DNA of 13,401 nt, from contig DGHE01000215.1 in assembly GCA_002392525.1 (NCBI GenBank), positions 1-13,401 of the forward strand, in the 5' to 3' direction. The notes beneath the pieces were generated by a model that worked only from the letters and a program-made list of their open reading frames with translations, had not been told where the DNA came from and did not search any database. The translations under genes were made by a program, and so were the position numbers. This DNA comes from Bacteroidales bacterium UBA3856. GTDB taxonomy: Bacteria > Bacteroidota > Bacteroidia > Bacteroidales > UBA932. This document shows positions 1 through 7,238 of the stretch, one piece after another. Numbering within the stretch: position 1 is the stretch's first letter; each line of letters starts with the position of its first letter.

Positions 1-425
1 GGGACCAGTGGTATCCCGAGGCCGCTCGCGCCATGGCCCTGGGCGGAGCCGAGATGCTCATTTATCCCACGGCCATCGGCGGAGTCCCCACAGACCCCGA
101 CTGGGAGCAGGCGCAGCAGCGCCAGGCCTGGCAACTGGTCCAGCGCGGCCACAGCGTAGCCAACGGCCTTCCCGTCATTACCGTCAACCGTACGGGCGTG
201 GAGCCGGATCCCACCGGCCACTCTACCGGCATTGATTTCTGGGGCCATTCCTTTGCTACCGGTGCCCAGGGAGAGCTCCTCACGGAATTTGAAAAGTCTG
301 AAGAAGGCGTGCACGTCGTTGAGGTAGATTTGGAACAGTGCGAGTACGTCCGCCGCGGCTGGCCCTTCCTCCGGGACCGTCGCATCGACGCCTACGATGT
401 GCTTCTCAAACGCTTCGGAAAATGA
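1..425 (+). CDS. aguB: N-carbamoylputrescine amidase, 3' part (5' end outside window)
   Basis: A nitrilase-superfamily (C-N hydrolase) enzyme that hydrolyses N-carbamoylputrescine to putrescine, CO2 and ammonia in the cytoplasm, the last step of the agmatine route to polyamines. The reading frame is open from the left edge; the first full codon is at base 3 and 140 residues are visible, about half of the usual length of roughly 290. The visible part opens with DQWYPEAARAMALGGAE. In this family that directly follows the catalytic cysteine (C-W-D-Q-W), and bases 1-2 (gg) fit the end of the preceding Trp codon, so the nucleophile lies just outside the window. Also seen are the family blocks FWGHSF, RRGWPFLRDRRIDAY and YPTAIG. 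The stop TGA overlaps the start of the next gene, agmatine deiminase, which makes its substrate. Identity is well supported by motif and context. The ATG at 33 is internal, not the start. Confidence 0.93.
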   Translation, partial: DQWYPEAARAMALGGAEMLIYPTAIGGVPTDPDWEQAQQRQAWQLVQRGHSVANGLPVITVNRTGVEPDPTGHSTGIDFWGHSFATGAQGELLTEFEKSEEGVHVVEVDLEQCEYVRRGWPFLRDRRIDAYDVLLKRFGK

Positions 426-1441
426 GACTTCCTGCCGAGTGGGAGCCCCAGGGCTTTGTTCAGCTCACCTGGCCGCATCCCGATACCGCCTGGTATGACC
501 TTCCGCACGTGCTGGACTGCTATGTAGAGGTCGCCAAGGCCATTACCCGTTATGAGCCGCTTCTCATTGTGTGCCGGGACAAGGCCGAGTGCCTCGGCGA
601 CATGCGGGCGCGCGGCTGGGAGCCATCGGCCCAAGTCCGCATGGTGGAATGCCCGCTCAACGACACCTGGGCGCGGGATCACGGCGCCATATCGGTAGTG
701 GGTGACAGCGGAGAAAAGGCTGTCCTGGATTTTGTTTTCAATGGCTGGGGCCTCAAGTTCGGCAGTGACCTGGACAACCAGATTACCCGGAATATCTATG
801 GAAAAGGCGTTTGGGCTGCAGATGTAAAGTATAAGGATATGCGTCCTTTTGTGCTCGAAGGCGGCAGCATCGATACTGACGGCTGCGGAACGCTCATGGC
901 TACGTCCGAGTGCCTGCTGTCCCTTAACCGGAACGAGTATCTTTCCCGGGAAGAGATTGAGGCGCACCTCTCCCGTGCATTCGGTCTCAGGCGCATCCTG
1001 TGGCTTGATCACGGCGGAATCATAGGAGACGATACCGACAGCCATGTGGACATCCTGGCCCGCTTCTGCAGCGAGGATACCATCGCCTACACCTGCTGTG
1101 ACAATCCTTCCGATGAAAACTACGCATCCCTGAAGGCGATGGAGGAACAGCTTCGTACTTTCCGCACCCTTGACGGGAAGCCGTACAATCTGGTTCCGCT
1201 TCCCTTACCGGAACCCATGTACCTGGACGATTACCGTCTTCCGGCTTCCTATGCCAATTTCCTGGTGGTGAACGGTGCCGTCCTCATGCCGGGAGCCGGT
1301 TCTGCGCTGGATGAGGTGGCTGCGTCAAGACTCCGCAGCGCGTTCTCGGGCCGTACAGTAGAAGTTATCGACTGCCGTGCCCTTCTTTCCGGACACGGCG
1401 GTCTTCACTGCATTACCATGAATTACCCGGAAGGGTTCTAG
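422..1441 (+). CDS. aguA: Agmatine deiminase
   Basis: Converts agmatine to N-carbamoylputrescine and ammonia, feeding the amidase encoded just upstream. It belongs to the peptidyl-arginine-deiminase-like guanidine-modifying fold. With the ATG at 422 the protein has 339 residues, near the family norm. Landmarks are NDTWARDHG at 80-88, LEGGSI at 145-150, the catalytic His/Asp region SHVDILARF at 207-215, and the nucleophile Cys330 in GHGGLHCIT. The frame is open further upstream to 338, but the ATG at 422 is preferred: it forms an ATGA overlap with the amidase stop and gives the usual N-terminus (MRLPAEWEPQGFVQLTWPH). The overlap implies one transcript and coupled translation. Its stop TAG interlocks with the stop of the convergent outer-membrane protein gene, leaving no room for a separate terminator. 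Confidence is high. Confidence 0.96.
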   Translation: MRLPAEWEPQGFVQLTWPHPDTAWYDLPHVLDCYVEVAKAITRYEPLLIVCRDKAECLGDMRARGWEPSAQVRMVECPLNDTWARDHGAISVVGDSGEKAVLDFVFNGWGLKFGSDLDNQITRNIYGKGVWAADVKYKDMRPFVLEGGSIDTDGCGTLMATSECLLSLNRNEYLSREEIEAHLSRAFGLRRILWLDHGGIIGDDTDSHVDILARFCSEDTIAYTCCDNPSDENYASLKAMEEQLRTFRTLDGKPYNLVPLPLPEPMYLDDYRLPASYANFLVVNGAVLMPGAGSALDEVAASRLRSAFSGRTVEVIDCRALLSGHGGLHCITMNYPEGF

Positions 1442-2040
1442 AAAATCTCTCCCAGGTTAAAACTCACTCCCACCGTTGCGGCAGGGAAGATGGCCAGTCG
1501 GCCTCCGCTCGAAGTAAAGGCGGAGGGTTTAGTGGCGATGGCCTGCAAATCAACGGTAAGGCCGATGGTAGGACTGACGCGGAACTCGTTGAGAATGCCA
1601 GCCCCAATGCCCCACGAATAGGCCTTTGCTACCTTGAGCGCGCCTGTATTCACCTGGAGTGACAGATCCCAGATTCGGTCTGTCTTATCCGGCCCCATGA
1701 TGCTGCTGGTGAGGCAGTACAGGAAGTCTGCATGAATGTAGTGGAAATTGAAACTCTGCCCGGCGGGTATGGCTTGTGTGTCCAGCTCCTGGGCGCATTG
1801 GTTCCGGAAGCCGTGGAAGCCCAGGCGTGTTCCGATATAAGGATTCCACCATTTGCCCACATTGATCTCGGCTGCCAGGCCTGCGTTTCCCCAGGTCTTG
1901 GGGCTACGCGGATGCAGGATGGTAGCGTTGACTCCGATGCCGACACTGGCAAAACTGTTCTCCAGGAACTGAGCCTGCGCCTTCTCGGAAATGAGAAGGG
2001 CCGCAAAAAGGCTGATGATGGGTAGGATAAATCTTTTCAT
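1438..2040 (-). CDS. Small outer-membrane beta-barrel protein, barrel-only paralogue of the adjacent OmpA proteins
   Basis: A 200-residue predicted outer-membrane barrel of unknown specific role. A signal peptide is visible (hydrophobic residues 4-17, probable cleavage after AQA at 21-23, mature protein starting QF). The rest aligns by eye with the N-terminal domain of the two larger OmpA proteins upstream: ENSFASVGIGVNATILHP, PKTWGNAGLAAEINVGKWW, LGFHG and the closing FPAATVGVSFNLGEIF correspond block by block. It lacks the coiled-coil linker and the peptidoglycan-binding C-domain. It ends in phenylalanine exactly where the barrel of its paralogues ends, which resembles a normal C-terminal beta-signal for BAM insertion. 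No TAnnTTTG promoter is visible in the 65 bp upstream, which instead holds the terminator hairpin of the preceding gene; expression may depend on read-through. Its stop shares a CTAG tetranucleotide with the aguA stop. Confidence 0.85.
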   Translation of the reverse strand: MKRFILPIISLFAALLISEKAQAQFLENSFASVGIGVNATILHPRSPKTWGNAGLAAEINVGKWWNPYIGTRLGFHGFRNQCAQELDTQAIPAGQSFNFHYIHADFLYCLTSSIMGPDKTDRIWDLSLQVNTGALKVAKAYSWGIGAGILNEFRVSPTIGLTVDLQAIATKPSAFTSSGGRLAIFPAATVGVSFNLGEIF

Positions 2041-2051
2041 GGCTATTTATG

Positions 2052-2083
2052 AAGAAAGCACCTCCTCTGAGAGGTGCTTTCTT
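2052..2083 (-). terminator. Hairpin terminator of the 2106-3311 OmpA gene
   Basis: A perfect 13-bp inverted repeat (arms 2052-2064 and 2071-2083, arm AAGAAAGCACCTC) with a 6-nt loop, starting 22 bp beyond the OmpA stop codon. Read on the minus strand, the stem ends in CTTTCTT, giving a modest U-rich 3' side. The same stem sequence recurs behind the sister OmpA gene at 3401-3430. It sits directly upstream of the small barrel gene, so incomplete termination could set the expression of that gene. Confidence 0.75.
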
Positions 2084-2105
2084 ATTATAATGTATAAGTC
2101 TTGAC

Positions 2106-3311
2106 TTATTTGACCTCGATGGTGACCACGCGGTTCTTGGCGGCGCCATTGAACAGCTGGACGGAAGCACCGTAGGCGGCGCATTCGATGTTTTCCTCGG
2201 AGGCACCAGCCTTCTTCAGGAGCTCTACGACGGTCTTGGCACGCTGCTCGGAGAGCTGCTGGTTGCGCTTGGCGGAGCCGGTCTGTTTGTCGGCGTAGCC
2301 GGTGACGGCGAGCTTGGTCTCGGGGGTGAGGACGCTCTGGGTGAAGAACTCCAGGTGTGCCTTCTCACGGGCAGAGAGTTTTGCGCTGCCGCAGTCGAAG
2401 TAGAGGGTGACAGGAGAACCGGGCTTCACATCTACTGCGGTGAAGGTGCCGTTCTCATACAGGTAAGTCTGGCCGTTTACGAGCTGGCGGATAGGAGCGA
2501 GCTGCTTCTCCAGCTGAGCAGCCTTGTCACGCAGGGCGGCGTTCTCTTTTTCGAGGGCAGCGGCTTTCTCTGCGAGGGAGTTGTACTGCTCCACGGTGAA
2601 GGGAACGGGAACTACGACGGGAGTAATCTCGCTGTGGCGGTCGAAGTTGGTCTTGCCCAGGTTGAAGGCCAGGCCGATGGTAGCGGACGGGAACAGGGCC
2701 ACGCGGTCGGAGTCCGTGGTGTAGGCGGAACCCTTACCGGCAAGTACCATCAGGTCCAGGGTAACATTGACGCGCTCGGTAACGCGGAGGATGTTGAGGA
2801 GACCCAGACCGGCAGCCCATTCATGGTTGCGGATGGTTTTGGCAAAGGGAGCGCGGCTCTTATTTACATTGAGAAGGCCCATGGTGGCATAGGGGGCAAA
2901 ATCCCAGAAACGTTTTGCCTTGTAGCCTGCAATGGAATTGGAAATATTCCAAAGGACGTCTCCGTGGAAGTAGTGGAAACCGAAAGGAGTGTCTGCGTCA
3001 ATGCTCTGGGTGTTGAATGCCTGCTTGCTGTTGTTCCACAGACCGTGATAACCCAGACGGGCACCCACGGCGGGAGTCCACCATTTACCGAAGGTCACAT
3101 CTGCGGCAAGGCCGATATTACCCCAGGTTTTGGGCTGAGTGGGATTCATGATGGAAGCGTTGATACCGGCACCGATACCGATAAAGGTGTTGTCGAAGGC
3201 CTTGTTGGTTTCATAGGCACCACGCTTGGTGTTTTCCTGGGCATTTGCGCTCATGGAGACGAGGAGACTTGCTGCTGCAAGGGCTCCAAGAATCAGTTTG
3301 ATACCTTTCAT
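2106..3311 (-). CDS. OmpA-family outer-membrane protein (barrel + coiled coil + OmpA C-domain), copy 1
   Basis: A 401-residue protein predicted to link the outer membrane to the cell wall. Order of parts: signal peptide 1-24 (MKGIKLILGALAAASLLVSM, cleavage after ANA); beta-barrel about 36-220, ending in ATIGLAFNLGKTNF; a Pro-rich hinge (PVVVPVPF); a short coiled coil about 245-272 with heptad-like ALEKENAAL repeats; and an OmpA-like C-domain about 300-401 with LYFDCGSAKLS, GYADKQTGSAKRN, LSEQRAKTVVELL and NRVVTIEV. Asp341 and Arg357 match the OmpA residues that bind diaminopimelate in peptidoglycan, with one extra residue between them. It has a Bacteroidota-type promoter at 3352-3382 and its own hairpin terminator. 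It is a close paralogue of the next gene (3456-4655): the signal peptide, first barrel strand, linker and C-domain are nearly the same, while the barrel middle differs. Function beyond structural tethering is unknown. Confidence 0.93.
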   Translation of the reverse strand: MKGIKLILGALAAASLLVSMSANAQENTKRGAYETNKAFDNTFIGIGAGINASIMNPTQPKTWGNIGLAADVTFGKWWTPAVGARLGYHGLWNNSKQAFNTQSIDADTPFGFHYFHGDVLWNISNSIAGYKAKRFWDFAPYATMGLLNVNKSRAPFAKTIRNHEWAAGLGLLNILRVTERVNVTLDLMVLAGKGSAYTTDSDRVALFPSATIGLAFNLGKTNFDRHSEITPVVVPVPFTVEQYNSLAEKAAALEKENAALRDKAAQLEKQLAPIRQLVNGQTYLYENGTFTAVDVKPGSPVTLYFDCGSAKLSAREKAHLEFFTQSVLTPETKLAVTGYADKQTGSAKRNQQLSEQRAKTVVELLKKAGASEENIECAAYGASVQLFNGAAKNRVVTIEVK

Positions 3312-3351
3312 AATTATTGTTTGGTTTGTTTCTGTCTTTCCTTACAATTTA

Positions 3352-3382
3352 CAAATTTAATCCTTTTTTACATAAAACCAAA
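3352..3382 (-). promoter_or_regulatory. Bacteroidota sigma-ABfr-type promoter for OmpA copy 1
   Basis: On the minus strand there is a TTTG at 3382-3379 (-33 element), a 19-nt spacer, and TAAATTTG at 3359-3352, a perfect match to the TAnnTTTG -7 consensus. Transcription would start near 3346 and give a leader of about 35 nt. The leader before the ATG at 3311 is A/T-rich with no clear Shine-Dalgarno, as is normal in this phylum. Confidence 0.8.
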
Positions 3383-3396
3383 GCACCTGGGACGAA

Positions 3397-3433
3397 CGCA
3401 AAGAAAGCACCTCCGAAGAGATGCTTTCTTGCG
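3397..3433 (-). terminator. Hairpin terminator of the 3456-4655 OmpA gene, UUCG tetraloop
   Basis: Read on the minus strand, the RNA forms a 13-bp stem (3430-3418 with 3413-3401) closed by a C(UUCG)G tetraloop at 3417-3414; three further pairs (CGC with GCG) extend the base past a single bulged U. One pair (3421/3410) is U-G in the minus-strand RNA but would be an A/C mismatch in a plus-strand RNA, so the hairpin is built for minus-strand transcripts. It lies 23 bp after the stop codon. It is nearly identical to the hairpin at 2052-2083 and sits just upstream of the -33 element of the next gene. Confidence 0.8.
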
Positions 3434-3455
3434 ATGAATGGTATGTTGGGAAAAC

Positions 3456-4655
3456 TTACTTGACCTCGATGGTAACTACGCGGTTCTTGAAGGCGCCGTT
3501 GAACAGCTGGATGGTAGCACCGTGAGCGGCAGTCTCGATGTTTTCCTCGGAGGCACCAGCCTTCTTGAGGAGGGCGACGACGGTCTTGACGCGCTGCTCG
3601 GAGAGCTTCTGGTTGCGCTTGGCGGTACCGGTCTGTTTGTCGGCGTAGCCGTTGACGGACAGTTTGGTGTCGGCGTTGACAACGTTCTGGGTGAAATACT
3701 CGAGGTGGGCCTTCTCACGAGCGGAGAGCTGGGCGCTGCCGCAGTCGAAGTAGAGGGTGAGAGGGGAACCGGCCTTTACGTCAACAGCGGTGAAGGTGCC
3801 GTTCTCGTAGAGGTAGGTCTGGCCGTTTACGAGGTTCTTGAAAGGAGCGAGCTCTTTCTCCAGGGCAGCGACCTTGTCCTTGAGGGCGGCGTTCTCTTTC
3901 TCGAGGGCAGCCACTTTGTCAGCCAGGGCGTTGTACTGCTCGGTGGTGAAGGGCACAGGGATCACGACGGGAGTGATGCTGCTGTGGCGGTCAAAGTTGG
4001 TCTTGCCCAGGTTGAAGGCGAGGCCGATGGTAGCGGAGAGAGGGAACTCATAGTGTCCGATCTTCTTCACGGCGGTCACCTTGTAGGTGCTGGCCTTGGC
4101 AGCCATGGCGCGGAGGTCGAGGGTGATGGCAACGCGGTTGGACACGCGGAAGGTGTTGTAGAAACCGGCGCCCATGATCCACTCGTTGTCCTTGTTTACG
4201 CGGGCGTAACCACCGGAGATGTAGGGATTCACGTTCCACACGCGGGTCTCTTTGTAACCCCAGAAGGTGTTGATGAAGTTCCAGAGGAGGTCTCCGGTTA
4301 CGAAGTGCTGGGAAGTCTTTCCGAAACCATCGCCCTTGACGTCGTTGGAGATACCGAGGTAGTTGATACGGCCGCCGATGAACGGAGTCCACCACTTACC
4401 GAAGGCGACATCGACGGCGAAACCGCCCTTGCCCTGTGCGAAGGGAATGCCGTCCTTGTTCTGGAAGTTGAGACCGGCATTGATACCGGCACCGATACCG
4501 ATGAAGGTGTTGTCGAAGGCCTTGTTGGTCTCGTAAGCGCCGCGGACGACCTTACCGTTTTCGTCGCGGTTGGCGTTCTCCTGAGCACTGGCGTTCAGGG
4601 AGAAGAGGAGGCTTGCAGCTGCAAGGGCTCCGAAAATCATTTTGATACCTTTCAT
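3456..4655 (-). CDS. OmpA-family outer-membrane protein (barrel + coiled coil + OmpA C-domain), copy 2
   Basis: A 399-residue paralogue of the 2106-3311 protein, same architecture. It has a signal peptide 1-24 (cleavage after ASA), a mature N-terminus with an extra charged stretch (DENGKVVRGAYETNKAF), and a barrel about 47-222 ending in ATIGLAFNLGKTNF. A Pro-rich hinge PVVIPVPF and a coiled coil about 243-270 (LADKVAALEKENAALKDKV) follow. The OmpA C-domain is about 297-399 with LYFDCGSAQLS, GYADKQTGTAKRN, LSEQRVKTVVALL and NRVVTIEVK; Asp339 and Arg355 are the predicted peptidoglycan contacts. Compared with copy 1 the barrel interior is strongly diverged (for example NFQNKDGIPFAQGKGGFAVD where copy 1 has NPTQPKTWGNIGLAAD), consistent with change in exposed loops. 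It has its own promoter at 4720-4751 and its own terminator, so it need not be co-transcribed with copy 1. Likely an abundant structural porin-like protein; the specific function is not known. Confidence 0.93.
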   Translation of the reverse strand: MKGIKMIFGALAAASLLFSLNASAQENANRDENGKVVRGAYETNKAFDNTFIGIGAGINAGLNFQNKDGIPFAQGKGGFAVDVAFGKWWTPFIGGRINYLGISNDVKGDGFGKTSQHFVTGDLLWNFINTFWGYKETRVWNVNPYISGGYARVNKDNEWIMGAGFYNTFRVSNRVAITLDLRAMAAKASTYKVTAVKKIGHYEFPLSATIGLAFNLGKTNFDRHSSITPVVIPVPFTTEQYNALADKVAALEKENAALKDKVAALEKELAPFKNLVNGQTYLYENGTFTAVDVKAGSPLTLYFDCGSAQLSAREKAHLEYFTQNVVNADTKLSVNGYADKQTGTAKRNQKLSEQRVKTVVALLKKAGASEENIETAAHGATIQLFNGAFKNRVVTIEVK

Positions 4656-4719
4656 AATTAAGTTGTTGTATAAAAATATTTTCTCTTTTCGTCAGGGTAC
4701 AATTCACCCTTTATCAACG

Positions 4720-4751
4720 CAAAGTTATATAATTTTTTTTACCGAGCCAAA
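4720..4751 (-). promoter_or_regulatory. Bacteroidota-type promoter for OmpA copy 2
   Basis: On the minus strand there is a TTTG at 4751-4748, a 20-nt spacer, and TAACTTTG at 4727-4720, matching the TAnnTTTG consensus. The predicted leader is about 60 nt and A/T-rich. The element overlaps the region upstream of the divergent uvrB promoter, so the two transcripts diverge from about 80 bp of shared DNA. Confidence 0.8.
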
Positions 4752-4771
4752 TATTTCCAGCGAAATCTTTT

Positions 4772-4801
4772 CTTGGATTCGGGTAAAAGAATGTATCTTT
4801 G
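4772..4801 (+). promoter_or_regulatory. Bacteroidota-type promoter for uvrB
   Basis: TATCTTTG at 4794-4801 is a perfect TAnnTTTG -7 element; CTTG at 4772-4775 with an 18-nt spacer is a one-mismatch -33 element. Transcription would start near 4806, only about 10 nt before the ATG at 4815. This supports that ATG over the in-frame ATGs at 4773 and 4791, which lie before the predicted start of transcription. No LexA-like operator was recognised. Confidence 0.7.
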
Positions 4802-4814
4802 CAATAGTATATAT

Positions 4815-7013
4815 ATGGAATTCAATCTACAGTCTTCATACGCGCCTTCAGGAGACCAGCCGGAAGCCATCGACCAGCTCTGCAAAGCGCTGAGGGAGGG
4901 CGTGAACAACGTTACACTTCTTGGCGTAACCGGTTCTGGAAAAACCTTTACCATGGCCAACGTCATCCAGCGCCTGCAGCGCCCGGCCCTCATCCTGAGC
5001 CACAACAAGACGCTTGCGGCACAGCTCTACGGAGAGTTCAAGGCCTTTTTCCCGCACAATGCCGTAGAGTATTTCGTGTCCTACTATGATTACTATCAGC
5101 CAGAGGCTTACATCCCTACCACCGACACTTACATCGAGAAAGACCTCTCCATCAACGACAAGATCGATGAGCTGCGAGTAAGTGCGGCATCGGCCCTTAT
5201 GAGCGGCCGCAGGGATGTCATTGTCATTTCCTCCGTGAGCTGTCTCTACGGTATTGGTAACCCCGACGACTTCCACGACCAGACGGTGACGGTGAGGAAA
5301 GGGGAGCAGATGTCCATGACGCGCCTCCTCTATAAAATAGTGGACGCCCTCTACTACCGTACTGAGACCGACTTCAAGCGCGGCTCTTTCCGTGTGCGCG
5401 GGGACACCGTGGACATTTTCCTCGGAGGGGCCGATTATGCCGCCCGCATCGAATTCTTCGGGGACGAGGTGGACCGCATCGCCCTCATCGACCCCGTGAG
5501 CGGGGGCGTTTTTGAGGAATTGGAGAAGATCGACCTCTATCCCGCCAAGAACTTCGTCACCTCCAAGGAAAAGGGAGCCAAGGCCGTGAGCCAGATACAG
5601 GAAGACCTGGTAAAACAAGTGGAGTACTTCGAATCCATCGGCAAGTTCCTGGAAGCCAAACGCCTCAAACAGAGGGTGGAGTATGACATCGAGATGATCA
5701 AGGAAATGGGCTACTGCCCCGGTGTGGAAAACTACTCCCGCTATTTTGACGGCCGTAAGCCCGGGCAGCGCCCCTTCACGCTCATCGACTATTTCCCTGA
5801 CGACTTCCTGGTGTTCATCGATGAGAGCCATGTAACCCTGCCCCAGATTCGCGCCATGTACGGCGGAGACCATTCCCGCAAGGAAACCCTGGTGGAGTAC
5901 GGGTTCCGCCTTCCCGCCGCCAGCGACAACCGGCCGCTCACTTTTGACGAGTTTGAGGCGGTGACGCATCAGACCGTGTACGTGAGCGCCACGCCGGCCG
6001 ACTACGAGCTGGAGAAGTCCGAGGGCCTGGTGGTGGAGCAGATTGTCCGGCCCACCGGCCTTCTGGATCCGCCCATCGAGGTGCGGCCCACCAAGAATCA
6101 GGTGGACGACCTCATGGAGGAAATCCGGCAGAGGGCCGAGAAAGACGAGCGCGTCCTGGTCACGACGCTCACCAAACGGATGGCCGAGGAACTGGACAGC
6201 TATTTTGGCCGGAACGGCGTGCGCTGCCGATACATCCACTCCGACGTAGACACGGCCGAGCGCGTGGAAATCATCGAGGACTTCAAGAACGGCCTGTTCG
6301 ACGTACTCATCGGCGTAAACCTCCTCCGCGAAGGCCTGGACATCCCCACAGTATCTCTGGTGGCCATTCTGGATGCCGACAAGGAGGGCTTTCTCCGCAG
6401 TGGCCGTGCGCTCACCCAGACGGCCGGCCGCGCCGCCCGAAACGTTCACGGCCTTGTGATCATGTATGCCGATTCCATCACCCAGAGCATGGATGAGACC
6501 ATCCGGGAAACCGCCCGCCGCCGTGCCAAGCAGCAGGAATACAACAAGCTCCACGGAATTACGCCCACGCAGGTGCAGACCCGCGCCAACGTGCTCATGA
6601 GCGAGCTCGTCAAATCCGGAGAGGATACCACGCACGTGTCCGGCTTCCTCAATCCCGTGTTGCAGAACAGTGTCACGGGTCATGTGAGCGCCCCCGACAG
6701 CGTGTCCCAACCCGTCTATGTGCCGTCGGCCTCCGAACTGGGAAAGGGAGACGTCTCCGTGGGCCTCGGGCACGACGCCCGCCGCGAAGGGACATCGGCC
6801 TACGTGGACGGCTACGTGAAGGCCGATTTGGCCGCCGTCCTGCAGGACCCCGTCATCCGGTCCATGTCCCGCGACCAGGTGGAGAAGGCAGCGTCCGAAG
6901 CCAAGCGCAAGATGCAAAAAGCGGCCGCCGACCTCGATTTCACGGCCGCCGCCAAGTATCGCGACGAAATGTGGGCGCTGGAGGAGTATCTGAAGGTGTG
7001 GAAGGAGGTGTAG
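4815..7013 (+). CDS. uvrB: UvrABC system protein B (excinuclease subunit)
   Basis: The DNA-damage-verifying helicase-like subunit of nucleotide excision repair: loaded by UvrA, it opens the DNA with its beta-hairpin and recruits UvrC. With the ATG at 4815 it has 732 residues. In order: the start [19 protein letters not shown]; Walker A GVTGSGKT at 37-44; the damage-probing hairpin region [20 protein letters not shown] at 86-105; the DESH box at 336-339; helicase motif V LREGLD at 504-509; motif VI as QTAGRAAR at 535-542; HGITP at 580-584; and a C-terminal UVR motif about 690-725 ([20 protein letters not shown]) that contacts UvrA and UvrC. Typical family length is about 660-680; the excess lies in a linker of about 100 residues between HGITP and the UVR motif. 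The start was chosen by family N-terminus and promoter position. It is monocistronic, convergent with relA and divergent from the OmpA gene. Confidence 0.97.
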   Translation: MEFNLQSSYAPSGDQPEAIDQLCKALREGVNNVTLLGVTGSGKTFTMANVIQRLQRPALILSHNKTLAAQLYGEFKAFFPHNAVEYFVSYYDYYQPEAYIPTTDTYIEKDLSINDKIDELRVSAASALMSGRRDVIVISSVSCLYGIGNPDDFHDQTVTVRKGEQMSMTRLLYKIVDALYYRTETDFKRGSFRVRGDTVDIFLGGADYAARIEFFGDEVDRIALIDPVSGGVFEELEKIDLYPAKNFVTSKEKGAKAVSQIQEDLVKQVEYFESIGKFLEAKRLKQRVEYDIEMIKEMGYCPGVENYSRYFDGRKPGQRPFTLIDYFPDDFLVFIDESHVTLPQIRAMYGGDHSRKETLVEYGFRLPAASDNRPLTFDEFEAVTHQTVYVSATPADYELEKSEGLVVEQIVRPTGLLDPPIEVRPTKNQVDDLMEEIRQRAEKDERVLVTTLTKRMAEELDSYFGRNGVRCRYIHSDVDTAERVEIIEDFKNGLFDVLIGVNLLREGLDIPTVSLVAILDADKEGFLRSGRALTQTAGRAARNVHGLVIMYADSITQSMDETIRETARRRAKQQEYNKLHGITPTQVQTRANVLMSELVKSGEDTTHVSGFLNPVLQNSVTGHVSAPDSVSQPVYVPSASELGKGDVSVGLGHDARREGTSAYVDGYVKADLAAVLQDPVIRSMSRDQVEKAASEAKRKMQKAAADLDFTAAAKYRDEMWALEEYLKVWKEV

Positions 7014-7078
7014 CGCGGTGGCGACATGCGCCGCGGTGGAGGCGTGTTGACGACCTGTCTCGGCGTGGCGGTTAAATG

Positions 7079-7166
7079 ACTTATAATCAACAGAATAGCA
7101 CAACTGACGGGTGCGTTTTTGATACCCGTCAGTTGTGCTAACGCGTTGATAATTAGCGATATAAGT
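7079..7166. repeat. 88-nt nested palindrome between uvrB and relA
   Basis: Three stacked inverted repeats share one centre. The innermost is a perfect 17-bp stem (7096-7112 with 7124-7140, GC-rich) around an 11-nt loop GCGTTTTTGAT. Outside a 4x4 internal loop is ATCAAC/GTTGAT (7086-7091 with 7145-7150). Immediately outside that on the left, and past a 9-nt bulge on the right, is ACTTATA/TATAAGT (7079-7085 with 7160-7166). No U-tract follows the stem on either strand, so it is not a textbook intrinsic terminator, though it could stop transcripts from both converging genes. It could also be a mobile palindromic element or a structured RNA. No flanking target duplication was seen. Confidence 0.7.
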
Positions 7167-7215
7167 GCCACGGTTACTATTCACCTGCAACTGCAAACCG
7201 GGCGGGATGACGCGG

Positions 7216-7238
7216 AAAAATATAAGGCGAAGGCGCCT
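7216..7238 (-). terminator. Short intrinsic terminator of the relA operon
   Basis: On the minus strand AGGCG-CCTT-CGCCT (7238-7234 with 7229-7225) forms a 5-bp, mostly GC stem that overlaps the relA stop codon and is followed by TATATTTTT. Stem plus U-rich tract fits a small rho-independent terminator; the short stem keeps confidence moderate. Confidence 0.5.

Noticed and set aside
338..421. Upstream extension of agmatine deiminase to an ATG at 338
   Set aside because: The extra 28 residues lie within the amidase coding region in another frame and do not resemble the family N-terminus; the ATG at 422 with the ATGA overlap is better.
3438..4661. Plus-strand open frames (also 2355-3437) opposite the OmpA genes
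   Set aside because: The proteins are repetitive Val/Gly/Glu-rich mirrors of the OmpA coiled coil and barrel codons, with the real genes supported by promoter, signal peptide and terminator.
7014..7040. Short direct repeat CGCGGTGG after uvrB
   Set aside because: Two 8-bp copies in GC-rich DNA are within chance expectation and show no further structure.
7079..7166. Integron attC site for the nested palindrome
   Set aside because: The required RYYYAAC and GTTRRRY boxes are not matched (AATCAAC and GTTGATA each break the rule), and there is no cassette gene or integrase.
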